Source: Polaribacter sp. IC066
GTDB taxonomy: Bacteria; Bacteroidota; Bacteroidia; Flavobacteriales; Flavobacteriaceae
Direction of reading: 5' to 3'
Assembly: GCF_007997085.1 (NCBI RefSeq)
Contig: NZ_VORR01000009.1
Coordinates: 42,279 to 106,278, forward strand
DNA: 64,000 nt
Shown: positions 47,171-56,630 of the stretch, in pieces
How the letters are laid out: each line of letters opens with the position of its first letter
Position numbering within the stretch: position 1 is the stretch's first letter
Translations under genes and position numbers: made by a program
Notes under the pieces: model-generated
Seen by the model: the letters and a program-made list of their open reading frames with translations, nothing else
Database searches by the model: none
Told to the model about the DNA's origin: nothing

Positions 47171-47249
47171 GTTTGTATATTTATTTTTCTGTATCTCGTT
47201 TTAGTGCTTTGAGCATTTCATAGAAAATAAGGGGTACAGCACATCTTAA

Positions 47250-47563
47250 GGGTCTTCTTGACGTCGGATGGATCAAATTTAAGATAATTATAAGGATGTT
47301 GTTTTACAGTGTTTAATTCAGTTTCAAATTTTGTTCTCTCTCTCCCCCTCTCTCTCTCTCTCTCTCTCTCTCTCATCCTGTTTTTCATGCTATAAGCGCC
47401 TATAGCGCATAGTCGACACAGTGTAGTTGAAGACTCTTCCTAACGTTGGATGGATAAATTTAAGGTAATTTATAAGGATGTTGATGTATAGTGTTTAATT
47501 CAGTTTTATATTTCGTTTTTCTCATCTCGCTTTCTCCATCCCGTTTGTCATGCTGTAAACTCC
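47250..47563. repeat. Diverged direct duplication in a gene-free region
   Basis: Copy 1 is about 47250-47399 and copy 2 about 47430-47563. Shared words include GGATGGAT, TTATAAGGATGTTG, AGTGTTTAATTCAGTTT and TCATGCTGTAAA/TCATGCTATAAG. In copy 2 the equivalent of the CT tract is CTCATCTCGCTTTCTCCATCC, which shows that the microsatellite arose by expansion. No ORF or RNA gene is recognised. The region from 47171 to 47750 has no other content that I can identify. Confidence 0.8.
47335..47374 (+). repeat. (CT)n microsatellite
   Basis: TCTCTCTCTC, then CCCC, then 13 uninterrupted CT units. Dinucleotide tracts of this length are rare in bacterial DNA and are prone to slippage. No gene reads through it. 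Confidence 0.95.
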
Positions 47564-47750
47564 TTAAGAAACCATGGTATTCATAACATAGATGTTAAGT
47601 ATCATAACTTTAAAAACTTTCTCAAAATTAATTTAGATAGTAAAACTTAAGTACCTTGCATTTGCAGAAAGACCTCTTGAATTTTAATCGGTATCACGAC
47701 TTTGTAACATCAAATTGAGATCACATCAAAATGAAAATAGATAAAAATAA

Positions 47751-47777
47751 AAAACCACCCAAATTGGGTGGTTTTTT
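47751..47777 (-). terminator. Terminator of the rpsB-tsf operon
   Basis: AAAACCACCC (47751-47760) pairs with GGGTGGTTTT, a 5-nt loop. On the minus strand a T run follows. It lies 22 nt after the tsf stop. Confidence 0.9.
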
Positions 47778-47798
47778 GTAGTAAGTTTAAAAAAAATC

Positions 47799-48770
47799 TT
47801 ATCCTAAAGTAACTCTTTTAAAAGTAGATACTTCAACATCTCCATACGTTTTTACATATTCGGCAACATTTTTCTTTTCGTCCTTTATAAAAGTCTGATC
47901 TAAAAGACACTGTTCCATATCTAAAGTTGTGTTATCTGCAACGAATCTTTCCATTTTTCCTGGTAAAATACGATCCCAAATTTTTTCTGGTTTTCCTTCG
48001 GCAGCTAATTCAGCTTTTGCAGCTTCTTCAGCTTTTGCTAAAATAGCATCAGATAATTGAGACATAGAAATAAATTGAGGTACATTCTTTAATGTTTTAC
48101 CCAATCTACCTAACTCTATATTGTCTTTTTCAATAACAGCGATTCTAGCTTCTGTTTCAGCCGCTACAAATGCAGGGTCAAAATCTTTATAAGATAAACT
48201 TGTTGCGCCCATAGATGCTACTTGCATTGCTATGTCTTTTACTAAAGTATCAGCATTATCTACTACTGCAGATAAACCAACCAAAGCAGCGATTTTACCA
48301 ATGTGAGTATAAGCACCAACATAGGCAGCTTCTATTTTCTCAAATGCTGTAATTTCTAGCTTTTCACCAATTACACCAGTTTGTTCAATTAATTTATCAG
48401 CAACGGTCATACCACCAAAATCAGCAGCTAAAAAAGCTTCTTTACTAGCGGTGTTTAATGCGATGTCTGCAAATTGACTTCCTAAAGCAACGAAAGAATC
48501 ATTTTTACCAACAAAATCAGTTTCACAAGCTAAAACAATAGCAACACCAACAGTGTTATCATCATTAATTTTTGTGACTGCAACACCTTCTGTAGAATCT
48601 CTATCAGCTCTTTTTGCAGCAATTTTCTGACCTTTTTTACGTAAAATGTCTATTGCTTTATCGAAATCTCCAACAGCTTCTACTAATGCCTTTTTACAGT
48701 CCATCATTCCAGCGCCAGTTGCTTCTCTTAATTTTTTAACATCAGCAGCACTAATCTTTACTGGTTCCAT
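47799..48770 (-). CDS. tsf: Elongation factor Ts
   Basis: 323 aa, nucleotide exchange factor for EF-Tu. The N-terminal UBA-like domain is typical (AADVKKLREATGAGMMDCKKALVEA), followed by the coiled core with SFVALGSQFADIALN and an extended C-terminal part. It is co-oriented with rpsB 25 nt upstream, the classical rpsB-tsf order. ATG 48768-48770 is the only start that gives the full UBA domain. Confidence 0.98.
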   Translation of the reverse strand: MEPVKISAADVKKLREATGAGMMDCKKALVEAVGDFDKAIDILRKKGQKIAAKRADRDSTEGVAVTKINDDNTVGVAIVLACETDFVGKNDSFVALGSQFADIALNTASKEAFLAADFGGMTVADKLIEQTGVIGEKLEITAFEKIEAAYVGAYTHIGKIAALVGLSAVVDNADTLVKDIAMQVASMGATSLSYKDFDPAFVAAETEARIAVIEKDNIELGRLGKTLKNVPQFISMSQLSDAILAKAEEAAKAELAAEGKPEKIWDRILPGKMERFVADNTTLDMEQCLLDQTFIKDEKKNVAEYVKTYGDVEVSTFKRVTLG

Positions 48771-48795
48771 GTTATTTTATGTTTTAAAGTTGTAC

Positions 48796-49656
48796 TTATT
48801 TTGTTTCTTCAGCAGACGTGTCAGTAGATTCAGCTTTTGGCTCTTCAGCTTTAGGAGCTTCCTCTGTTACGGGAGCTTCTACTTTAGGAGCTGCTTCCTT
48901 TTTTGGAGCCTCTTCTTTTTTCGGAGCTTTTGCTTCTTTTACTTTGTCTTTGTCTTTGTCTTTGTCTGCTTTTCTATCAGATAAACCTTCTGCAATTGCA
49001 TCTGTTACATAAGATAATACTTTGTCTATCGACTTAGAAGCATCATCATTTGCTGGTATAACATAATCTACTAATCTAGGATCAGAGTTTGTATCTACCA
49101 TTGCAAAAATAGGAATGTTTAACTTCATAGCTTCTGCTACTGCAATATGCTCTTTTTTGATATCAACTATAAATAAAGCACCAGGCAAACGAGTCATATC
49201 AGAAATAGAACCTAAATTCTTTTCTAATTTTTCTCTCTGACGATTAATTTGTAATTTTTCTCTTTTAGATAAGGCATCAAAAGAACCATCTTGCTTCATT
49301 CTATCAATAGAGGTCATTTTCTTAACCGCTTTTCTAATAGTTACAAAGTTTGTTAACATACCACCTGGCCATCTTTCTGTAATGTAGGGCATGCTTACAG
49401 CTTCTGCTTTTTCAGCAACAATATCTTTTGCTTGCTTTTTAGTTGCAACAAATAAAATTTTACGTCCAGAGTTTGCAATCTTTTTTAAAGCTTCTGAAGT
49501 TTCTTCTATTTTAGCAGCAGTTTTATACAAATCGATGATGTGTACACCATTACGTTCTGTATAAATATAAGGAGCCATGTTAGGGTTCCATTTTCTAGTT
49601 AAGTGTCCGAAATGAACACCATTATCTAATAATTCTTGAATATTTATATTTGCCAT
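48796..49656 (-). CDS. rpsB: Small ribosomal subunit protein uS2 with acidic/basic C-terminal tail
   Basis: 286 aa, about 40-50 more than E. coli S2. The core (1-230) has the family start NIQELLDNGVHFGHLTRKWNP and the signature GGMLTNFVTIRKAV. From about 232 the tail is low complexity: four DK pairs encoded by a hexanucleotide repeat, then alternating Lys/Glu/Ala/Pro segments such as APKKEEAPKKEAAPKVEAP. Similar tails occur in other Flavobacteriia; the function is unknown. The antisense ORFs over the tail are shadows. Confidence 0.98.
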   Translation of the reverse strand: MANINIQELLDNGVHFGHLTRKWNPNMAPYIYTERNGVHIIDLYKTAAKIEETSEALKKIANSGRKILFVATKKQAKDIVAEKAEAVSMPYITERWPGGMLTNFVTIRKAVKKMTSIDRMKQDGSFDALSKREKLQINRQREKLEKNLGSISDMTRLPGALFIVDIKKEHIAVAEAMKLNIPIFAMVDTNSDPRLVDYVIPANDDASKSIDKVLSYVTDAIAEGLSDRKADKDKDKDKVKEAKAPKKEEAPKKEAAPKVEAPVTEEAPKAEEPKAESTDTSAEETK

Positions 49657-49819
49657 CTTTTAAAATGTGTTTACTTTCTGTTTTGAAATCAATAGTTAGG
49701 TAGTCTTTCGAGTCTTAACTATTTAGATGCTAAACTGTTTAATATTAAAATTGTGTAATAATAACAGTTCCCTAAACAATCCTGAAGCTCGAACAAAAAG
49801 TCCTGAGCTAAACGAAGGA

Positions 49820-50206
49820 TTAACGTTTCGAGAATTGGAATTTTTTACGTGCTTTTTTCTGACCGAATTTCTTACGCTCTACCATTCTTGGATCTCTTGT
49901 TAATAAACCTTCTGGTTTTAAAACAAGTCTGTGTTCTGCATCCATAAAAACCAACGCTCTGGTAATTGCTAAACGAATAGCTTCTGCCTGACCTGTAATT
50001 CCGCCACCGTAAACATTTACTTTGATGTCATAAGACTCTAAGTGTTCTGTTAACATTAATGGTTGTTGTACTTTATACTGTAAAGTACCCGTAGTAAAGT
50101 AGGTCTTGTAGTCTTTTTTATTAACGGTAATATTTCCTGTTCCTTCAGAAAGATAAATACGAGCAACAGCTGTTTTTCTTCTACCGATTTTGTGTACTAT
50201 ATCCAT
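49820..50206 (-). CDS. rpsI: Small ribosomal subunit protein uS9
   Basis: 128 aa. It has the family motifs [12 protein letters not shown] at the N-terminus, [18 protein letters not shown] in the middle, and the basic C-terminus [18 protein letters not shown] that reaches into the decoding centre. The start codon overlaps the rplM stop by one nt, so the two are translationally coupled. A gap of 163 bp separates it from rpsB. Confidence 0.98.
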   Translation of the reverse strand: MDIVHKIGRRKTAVARIYLSEGTGNITVNKKDYKTYFTTGTLQYKVQQPLMLTEHLESYDIKVNVYGGGITGQAEAIRLAITRALVFMDAEHRLVLKPEGLLTRDPRMVERKKFGQKKARKKFQFSKR

Positions 50207-50661
50207 TATATAAGATCGTTAAGGTTAATAGCTTTAGGTGCTTGACCTGCGTGTTTGTGCTCTGTACCTGCATATACATACAAGTTTCTAAAAAGTGCTG
50301 CTCCTAAAATATTTTTAGGTAACATTCCTTTTACTGCTTTTTCGATTAATCTTGTAGGATCTTTCTCAAACATTTCTGTTGCAGTTAGCGATCTTTGTCC
50401 TCCTGGATACCCGGTGTGACGAATGTAAGATTTGTCTCTCCATTTGTTACCCGTTAAAACAATTTTTTCTGCGTTGATGACAACCACGTTATCTCCACAA
50501 TCTACGTGTGGAGTAAAATTTGGTTTGTACTTACCTCTAATTAGCTTCGCTATTTTAGAAGATAGACGACCCAACGTTTGCCCGTCCGCATCAACTAAAA
50601 CCCACTCCTTATTAACGGTAGCGCTATTTGCTGATACTGTTTTGTAACTTAATGTGTTCAT
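50206..50661 (-). CDS. rplM: Large ribosomal subunit protein uL13
   Basis: 151 aa, with the signature [36 protein letters not shown] and [10 protein letters not shown]. It assembles early in the 50S subunit. First gene of the rplM-rpsI pair. A full -33/-7 promoter lies 58 nt upstream. Confidence 0.98.
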   Translation of the reverse strand: MNTLSYKTVSANSATVNKEWVLVDADGQTLGRLSSKIAKLIRGKYKPNFTPHVDCGDNVVVINAEKIVLTGNKWRDKSYIRHTGYPGGQRSLTATEMFEKDPTRLIEKAVKGMLPKNILGAALFRNLYVYAGTEHKHAGQAPKAINLNDLI

Positions 50662-50718
50662 AATTACACTATTAGTTTTTGTTTATGAATAATTTATGTT
50701 TTCCTTAAAAAAGGAGTG

Positions 50719-50749
50719 CAAATGTATTGATATTTATTTGATTGACAAA
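50719..50749 (-). promoter_or_regulatory. Promoter of rplM-rpsI
   Basis: On the minus strand TTTG (50749-50746), then 19 nt, then TACATTTG (50726-50719). This is an exact match to TTTG-N19-TAnnTTTG. It predicts a 5' UTR of about 50 nt. Confidence 0.75.
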
Positions 50750-50832
50750 TAGAGTTTTACAATATTTTAAGGCTTTTAAGAATTATGAGGTTGCAGAATC
50801 ACAATTAACATATCATTATGAAAATAGAAACC

Positions 50833-50840
50833 TATTTTTG
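50833..50840 (+). promoter_or_regulatory. -7 box for the DUF5916 gene
   Basis: TATTTTTG matches TAnnTTTG, 59 nt before the ATG at 50900. No clear -33 box. Confidence 0.4.
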
Positions 50841-50899
50841 CGGCTGAATTGAAGGATTTTTTATAATCCCTATCCTGTAATTATAATCCATTAAATCAA

Positions 50900-53533
50900 A
50901 TGAAATTTCTCTTTACTTTTTTGGTGTTGAGTGCATTTTTGCCAACAATTTCATCAGCACAAGAAATATCAGAAAATAAAATTCCTAAAAGAATTTATAC
51001 GACTAAAAAATTAAAAAAAGTGCCGGTTATAGATGGTGCTATTTTAGATGATGCCTGGAATGTTGTAGAATGGTCGTCAGATTTTACAGAAAAAAATCCT
51101 GATGAAGGAACTCCACCTGCCTACCAAACAAAGTTTAAAGTCATTTACGATTCAAAATATTTATACATAGCCATAAGAGCGTATGATGATGAGCCAGAAT
51201 TAATTCAGCAACGATTAAGCAGACGAGATGGTTTTCAAGGAGATCGCGTAAATGTTATTATAGATAGTTACCATGATAAAAGAACTGCTTTTGCTTTTAC
51301 AACAACTGCTGCTGGCGTAAAAGGAGAAGAAATTGTTTCGCAAAATGGCGGTAATTGGGATGATAGTTGGAATCCTATTTGGTATACAAATGCAAAAGTT
51401 GATGATAAAGGTTGGACAGCAGAAATGAAAATACCCTTTAGTCAGTTAAGATTTGGGAAGTCTGAAGAACAAATATGGGGTTTTAACGTTAACAGAAATA
51501 TTTTTAGATTTCAAGAGAGCTCTTTATGGCAAAGAATACCAAACGATCAAGCAGGTTTTATTAGTGAGGCAGGAGAATTACATGGTTTAAAAGGTTTAGT
51601 ATCACAAAAACAATTAGAAATTCAGCCATTCACAGTTTTACAACAAGATACTTATCCGAAAGAAACTGGGAACCCTTTTAGAACAGGGAGCGATTTTTCT
51701 CTAAACGCTGGTTTAGATGCTAAAATCGGCATTACAAATGATTTAACGCTAGATTTAACGATTAACCCAGATTTTGGACAAGTAGAAGCAGATCCTGGAG
51801 CGATTGCATTAGACGGGTTTCAGATTTTCTTTAGAGAGCAGCGGCCTTTTTTTGTAGAGAACTTTAATATTTTCGATTTTGAGTTTGCAAACGGAAGTGA
51901 TAATCTTTTTTACAGCAGAAGAATTGGTAGAAATCCGCATAGAGACGCAGCTTTAAATCCTGGCGAATTTGCAGAAGTTCCGCAAAATTCTACAATATTA
52001 GGAGCCGCAAAATTTTCTGGTAAAACAAAAGATGGTTGGTCTATAGGTGTTTTAGAAAGTGTTACTGCTAATGAATACGCAACAATTAGGCAAGATGATG
52101 GTAGCGAAAGAGAGCAGATTGTAGAGCCCATGACAAATTATTTTGTGGCTAGAGCTCAAAAAGATTTTAATGAGCGCAATTCATTTATTGGCGGAATTTT
52201 TACGGCAACGAATAGACATTTAAATGGCAATTTTAATGAACTACACAAGGCGGCTTACACTGCCGGAATAGATTTTCAGCACAACTGGAAAAATAGAGAA
52301 TATTATTTAGAGGGTAATACTATTTTTAGTCATGTTTTAGGAGGTGTAGAGGCTATTACGGCCACGCAGAAAACACTTCGTCATAACTTTCAAAGAGTAG
52401 ATGCTACTCATGTTTCAGTTGATAAAAATAAAACTTCCTTGACAGGAACAGGCGGACGATTAGAATTGGGCAGAAATGGAGGGCAAAACTTACGATATAA
52501 TGGCGGTATTATATGGCGTTCTCCAGAATTAGAATTAAACGATGTTGGATTTTTAAGAAGAACAGACGAGATTATTCAGTTTGGTAATGTGAATTACTTA
52601 TGGCAGATTCCTACAGATATTTATAGAAATATAAACTTGGGTTTTGAACAAAATACAGATTATGATTTTAGTGGCAATTTAAATAGAGTTCGGTTTGAAG
52701 TTCAAGGAAGGTTTACTTGGATTAACAATTGGTCTACAAATACTGGTTATGGTTTAAGTAATAATTCTTTTGATAATTTCTTTTTAAGAGGTGGTCCTAG
52801 ATGGAGAATGCCAGATACTTCTTTTATGTATTTTTTCTTAAATTCTGATAGAAGTAACTTATTTAGTTTTACGCTAGGATATTCTAATACACGCAGCGCA
52901 GAAGATGTTGTGGGTAGAGATCGATTTGTAATAAGAACAAATTATCAACCAACCGATGCTTTTAGCATGTCTTTTAACATAGAGTATGAGAATTCGTTTG
53001 ATAGAACACAGTATGTCACAGAGACACCTGCAGTATTAGTGAATAACGATACAAGGTATATTTTAGGGAGAATTCAAAATCAAACATTAACAACTACATT
53101 GCGTTTAAATTATAGTTTTACGCCAGATATTTCTTTGCAGTTTTATGGGCAACCCTTTATTAGTAAAGGGCGTTATACCGATTTAAATTATGTTTTAAAT
53201 CCCTTGGGAGCTAGCATAAATGATAGAATATCGGTGTATAACGACCAACAAATTGCGTTCGAAAATGAGCGGTATTTAGTTGATGAAAATACAGACGGTA
53301 TTGCAGATTACAGTTTTTCGAATCCAGATTTTTCTTTTGTGCAGCTGCAAACAAATTTGGTGGCAAGATGGGAGTATATTCCAGGTTCTGAAATATTTTT
53401 AGTTTGGGCAAGGGGTTCTGTTGGTAATGCAGATCTTTCAGATGACTTGGTAGATAGTGTTTCTAATCAAGTTTTTAGAACACCAGCTAATGATACTTTT
53501 TTGGTTAAATTTACCTATCGTTTTGCGCGGTAA
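50900..53533 (+). CDS. DUF5916 outer-membrane protein with CBM9-like N-terminal domain
   Basis: 877 aa with a signal peptide (residues 1-20). A carbohydrate-binding family 9-like domain spans about 35-230 (VPVIDGAILDDAWNVVEW, KFKVIYDSKYLYIAIRAYDD, GWTAEMKIPFSQLRF). The remainder is a DUF5916 region, probably an outer-membrane beta-barrel: FFREQRPFFVENFNIFDF, and a final strand FLVKFTYRFAR ending in Arg. This family is common in Bacteroidota and its substrate is unknown. Single gene; it ends 23 nt inside the convergent hydrolase gene. Confidence 0.9.
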   Translation: MKFLFTFLVLSAFLPTISSAQEISENKIPKRIYTTKKLKKVPVIDGAILDDAWNVVEWSSDFTEKNPDEGTPPAYQTKFKVIYDSKYLYIAIRAYDDEPELIQQRLSRRDGFQGDRVNVIIDSYHDKRTAFAFTTTAAGVKGEEIVSQNGGNWDDSWNPIWYTNAKVDDKGWTAEMKIPFSQLRFGKSEEQIWGFNVNRNIFRFQESSLWQRIPNDQAGFISEAGELHGLKGLVSQKQLEIQPFTVLQQDTYPKETGNPFRTGSDFSLNAGLDAKIGITNDLTLDLTINPDFGQVEADPGAIALDGFQIFFREQRPFFVENFNIFDFEFANGSDNLFYSRRIGRNPHRDAALNPGEFAEVPQNSTILGAAKFSGKTKDGWSIGVLESVTANEYATIRQDDGSEREQIVEPMTNYFVARAQKDFNERNSFIGGIFTATNRHLNGNFNELHKAAYTAGIDFQHNWKNREYYLEGNTIFSHVLGGVEAITATQKTLRHNFQRVDATHVSVDKNKTSLTGTGGRLELGRNGGQNLRYNGGIIWRSPELELNDVGFLRRTDEIIQFGNVNYLWQIPTDIYRNINLGFEQNTDYDFSGNLNRVRFEVQGRFTWINNWSTNTGYGLSNNSFDNFFLRGGPRWRMPDTSFMYFFLNSDRSNLFSFTLGYSNTRSAEDVVGRDRFVIRTNYQPTDAFSMSFNIEYENSFDRTQYVTETPAVLVNNDTRYILGRIQNQTLTTTLRLNYSFTPDISLQFYGQPFISKGRYTDLNYVLNPLGASINDRISVYNDQQIAFENERYLVDENTDGIADYSFSNPDFSFVQLQTNLVARWEYIPGSEIFLVWARGSVGNADLSDDLVDSVSNQVFRTPANDTFLVKFTYRFAR

Positions 53534-54345
53534 ATTTTTTGAATAATTGTTCTAAAACTCTTTTTGAAGGAACATGTTTCGAGCTTTTTAAAACAATAAA
53601 ATTTTTAAGAGAACTACTATGTTTTTCACACTTCTTTTTTAGCTTTTTAGCAGGAACAAAAAAATCATTCTCACTCGCAATTATAGTGATTGGTACTTTT
53701 AAGGTTGATAATTCTTCAGCTTTAAAATTGGGCGTTAACGAAAAATCCATTTTAAAATTCAGGAAAACTTCTTTTAAGAATTTGCTGTTTAATTCGTCAA
53801 ATTCATCATAAATAGTAGCGTAACATTTTTGTAAATAAATTTCTTTTTTTGTTCTTTTAAATTTAAGCATTGGTATAAAAAAGAGATTAACTGTTTTCAA
53901 TAAACTACCATTGATAAAGCCTGCGGGCGATATTAAAAATACTTCCTTCACTTTTGTTTCATCAATTAAAATCGATTTTAAAATAGGAAACGCGCCAAAA
54001 GAAATTCCGTACAAAGTAATAGCATCAATTTTAAAATAAGCGATAATTTCTAGCAGCCATTCTCCATAAGAAGTATCTTTTTTATGTAATCTTATAAAAT
54101 CACTTTTATTGGGTTGTCCTAAAATATCTACAGCAAAAATTTGATACTTTTCTAGTAAAAAAAGAGACAGCATCTAAAGCAAAAGGTGCAGCAGAATTTA
54201 AACCATGCACCAAAATTAACGGAGGTTTTGTTGCATCACCAAAAATTAAAACATTGGTTTTGCCAAAAGAAGTATGTATGAGTTCTTTACTATATTTTAA
54301 AGCGAGACTTTTAAGTTTTTCGTTATAAACTTGATGAATACTCAT
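53511..54345 (-). pseudogene. Alpha/beta hydrolase, split by a homopolymer frameshift
   Basis: The N-terminal frame (ATG 54345) has the oxyanion-hole region PPLILVHGLNSAAPFALDAV and ends out of frame. The C-terminal frame continues as LEKYQIFAVDILGQPNKSD and has the nucleophile elbow GISFGA, the acid in ASENDFFVPA and the His in SSKHVPS. The frames meet at a run of seven A (minus-strand T) at about 54157-54163; with six the gene would be continuous and about 278 aa. It may be a pseudogene, a slippage switch, or a sequencing error. Function otherwise unknown. Confidence 0.8.
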
Positions 54346-54797
54346 GTGAATTTTAATTTTTGTGATTTTTTTGTTAAAAAATGAATTTGTCGGAAATTTA
54401 CAGAGTTTTTTTTTGAATAGGAATTATTTTTGTTAAAATTATATCAATTACATTCTAATAGAGTGAGGTTTTTAAGTATTATTCTTATAAAGATGTAAGG
54501 CGTATTAATTATTTAGAAGCTATGTTTTCTCAATTAATTTGAGATTAGGTTTACACATATATTGTGATGGATTAAAAAATATTGATGCTTTTAATTTTAG
54601 AGATAAGGGCTATGTTTATAAAAGTTATATACCAGGAATAGTTGATTATTTTAAGCCAAAAGCCAACAAAAAAATTCTAGGTTGTTTTTTGAGTTGCCAA
54701 ATTAGGTGTTGTATAATGTCATTAAAATATACGCTACAAAAAATAGAAAAGGCTTATTGATAGCACGATAGAATAATGACGATAACACTAGCATTAA
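54346..54797. other. Gene-poor region before a decayed T9SS gene
   Basis: About 450 bp. The longest plus-strand frame (about 73 codons, 54539-54760) has no family features, no promoter and an odd composition (several Cys close together), so I do not call it. It may be an unrecognisable part of the decayed gene that follows. Confidence 0.4.
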
Positions 54798-55765
54798 TTT
54801 AATTCTTTTACTAGCTATTATCCAATCAACAAAAATGCTAGCAACAGCTTTTTAGCTGATAATAGTTTTAAACTAGCAATTCTAGCAATTTATATTTGGG
54901 ATAATTCTCAAGATAAATATACTTTGATTACAAATTTAGTTTCTTCAACAGAGCAGTTTCTTACACCAGCACAAGATTTTTTTGTGAAACCAAATGCAAC
55001 TACAACTTTACTTTTTGATACAGGTAAAAGAAGTTTAAAACCAACTACAGGAACTCACATTTTCAATAAGTCTTCTAATACAAAGCACCCTTTATAAAAC
55101 TTTTTATAGAAAAAGGAAATACGAAAGTAAGTACAGATATTATTTATTCAGAAACTGCAACAAAAAGCTTTGATGCTTTAGAAGATATACCAAATTTTGG
55201 AGGAGCAACCTTTGATGTCAATTCGCATTTAGTAGAAAACTCTGATGGTAAAAATTACACAACACAATCTTTATCCAAAGCAGCAATTAGCAATTCAGTT
55301 GTTCCTTTACATTTAATAGGAAATGCAAATGATGAAATCTAATTTTCAGCAAAAACAGTAGATTTTCCAGTTGATGTATTCGTTTATTTAGAAGATAAAG
55401 TAAAAAACACATTTACAAGATTAGATCAAGAAAACAGTGAATATAAAATTACGCTAACAGAAAACACAAATAAAACGGGTCGTTTTTATTTACGAACATC
55501 CTCGAAAGTGCTTTCTACAAATGCAGCTTTTTTAGATTTTGGGAGTGTTTATAAGGTAGATAATCAAACGTTAAGAATTACAGGTTTGCAAAGCCAAAAA
55601 GTACATTTAAAATTATATGATATTCTTGGAAAAGAAGTTTTTAAAACTAGTTTTAACGGGAAAATTAAGAATGATATTCGCTTACCAGATTTAAAATATG
55701 CTGCGTATATAGTAGATATATTTACAGAAAAAAGAAAAGTTAGTAAAAAGATAATTATTGAGTAA
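54798..55765 (+). pseudogene. Decayed T9SS cargo gene, C-terminal half
   Basis: Broken plus-strand frames match the protein at 59946-62075. Segment 1 reads YYPINKNASNSFLADNSF...IYIWDNSQDKY and ends at a TAA near 55095. After a frameshift, segment 2 reads KLFIEKGNTKVSTDIIYSE and stops at an internal TAA (55340-55342). Segment 3 then reads FSAKTVDFPVDVFVYLEDK and goes on to a type A sorting domain (VDNQTLRITGLQSQKVHLKLYDILGKEV, ending in KKIIIE). The start of the gene is missing. The order NPYP/YPIN-IYIWD-GRFYL-sorting domain mirrors the intact paralogue. Confidence 0.85.
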
Positions 55766-55853
55766 AAGCTGATAAAAATAAAAGATAAATCAAGCGAGAA
55801 ATAATCAAAACTCAAAATGATTTGGAGTCTTTTTTTTGAAATGAATGAATCTG

Positions 55854-55893
55854 AAAAATCCGATGCAAAATTAATTTTACATCGGATTTTTTT
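55854..55893. terminator. Terminator between the T9SS remnant and the DUF6370 gene
   Basis: AAAAATCCGATG pairs with CATCGGATTTTT, a 12-bp stem with a 14-nt loop and T runs in both directions. It can serve both convergent units. Confidence 0.85.
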
Positions 55894-55922
55894 ATGTTTT
55901 TACTTAAAAAAGCTTTTTTCAG

Positions 55923-56231
55923 CTACTCAACCAGCTTTATAGAACTCGCTATAAATTTGTCATCTACAAGTTTACCAACAACTTCAGCTTTTCTAATCAC
56001 ATTGCAAAAACCTGTATGTTCATCATGTGCATCGCCAAAATCATCAATTTCAAAACCCTCAACAAAATAGGCTTTGTTATCAACACGAACCGCTAAACTG
56101 CATCCTTTTTCAGTGTTTAAATCAAACTTACACTGACCGCAAGAAATGGCTACAACTTGTTTCATTTCTCTCTTGTTTGAGCAAGAAAATGCAAGTATAA
56201 AAATTGATAAGAGAAGGATTTTTTTCATCAT
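55923..56231 (-). CDS. DUF6370 family lipoprotein
   Basis: 102 aa. A lipoprotein signal ends at SCS (about Cys17). The mature part has the conserved pattern AISCGQCKFDLNTEKGCSLAVRVDNKAYFVEG, with two CxxC-like cysteines and an additional Cys (GFCNVIRKAEVVGK), which could form a disulfide or a metal site. Family function unknown. The next gene on the strand is the 84-aa membrane protein upstream. Confidence 0.8.
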   Translation of the reverse strand: MMKKILLLSIFILAFSCSNKREMKQVVAISCGQCKFDLNTEKGCSLAVRVDNKAYFVEGFEIDDFGDAHDEHTGFCNVIRKAEVVGKLVDDKFIASSIKLVE

Positions 56232-56260
56232 TTAAATTCTTGTTAATTTATTTTAAGAAG

Positions 56261-56306
56261 CAAGGGGCTGAAGCCCCTTGTAATTAATGGCAGCAGTAAA
56301 ACTGCT
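56261..56306. repeat. Two adjacent short hairpins (REP-like)
   Basis: CAAGGGGCT-GA-AGCCCCTTG is a 9-bp stem at 56261-56280. AGCAGT-AAA-ACTGCT follows at 56292-56306. The first is GC-rich in an AT-rich setting. It lies between two minus-strand genes. Confidence 0.6.
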
Positions 56307-56316
56307 ATATGTAAAC

Positions 56317-56571
56317 TTATTTCCTAGATTTTAACTCGGCTTTAATTTTTTTTATATTTATAAACAGCAAAGGAAGCGACGCGCTGCCAGAAATGCCAAC
56401 CACAAATAACGCTACAAATGTGCCGTTTTCTTCTTTCGTGGCCATTCCGTAGATAGTTATCGATAACAATACCGTTATTACACAAATCAAAGCAATCGTA
56501 ATCGCTTTAATTAAATATAAGTTTGATAATAACTGCACTGTTGTGATATTTTTAAAATCGTTATCCTTCAT
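56317..56571 (-). CDS. Small membrane protein of unknown function
   Basis: 84 aa with two hydrophobic helices (about 22-47 and 51-72) and a basic C-terminus (INIKKIKAELKSRK). The frame is intact and lies in a run of minus-strand genes. No family was recognised. Confidence 0.6.
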   Translation of the reverse strand: MKDNDFKNITTVQLLSNLYLIKAITIALICVITVLLSITIYGMATKEENGTFVALFVVGISGSASLPLLFINIKKIKAELKSRK

Positions 56572-56630
56572 AATTCTTGATTTTTAAAATCCTTTTTAAT
56601 ATCTAACGTTTCCCTGATGGGAAATATTCG

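Noticed and set aside
47335..47374. CT tract as part of a phase-variable coding sequence
   Set aside because: No frame through the tract gives a sensible protein in either direction.
48646..49012. Plus-strand ORFs rich in Ser, Phe and Leu opposite rpsB and tsf
   Set aside because: Antisense shadows of the low-complexity rpsB tail.
54539..54760. 73-codon plus-strand ORF
   Set aside because: No family, promoter or conserved neighbour; odd Cys clustering; lies in a decayed region.
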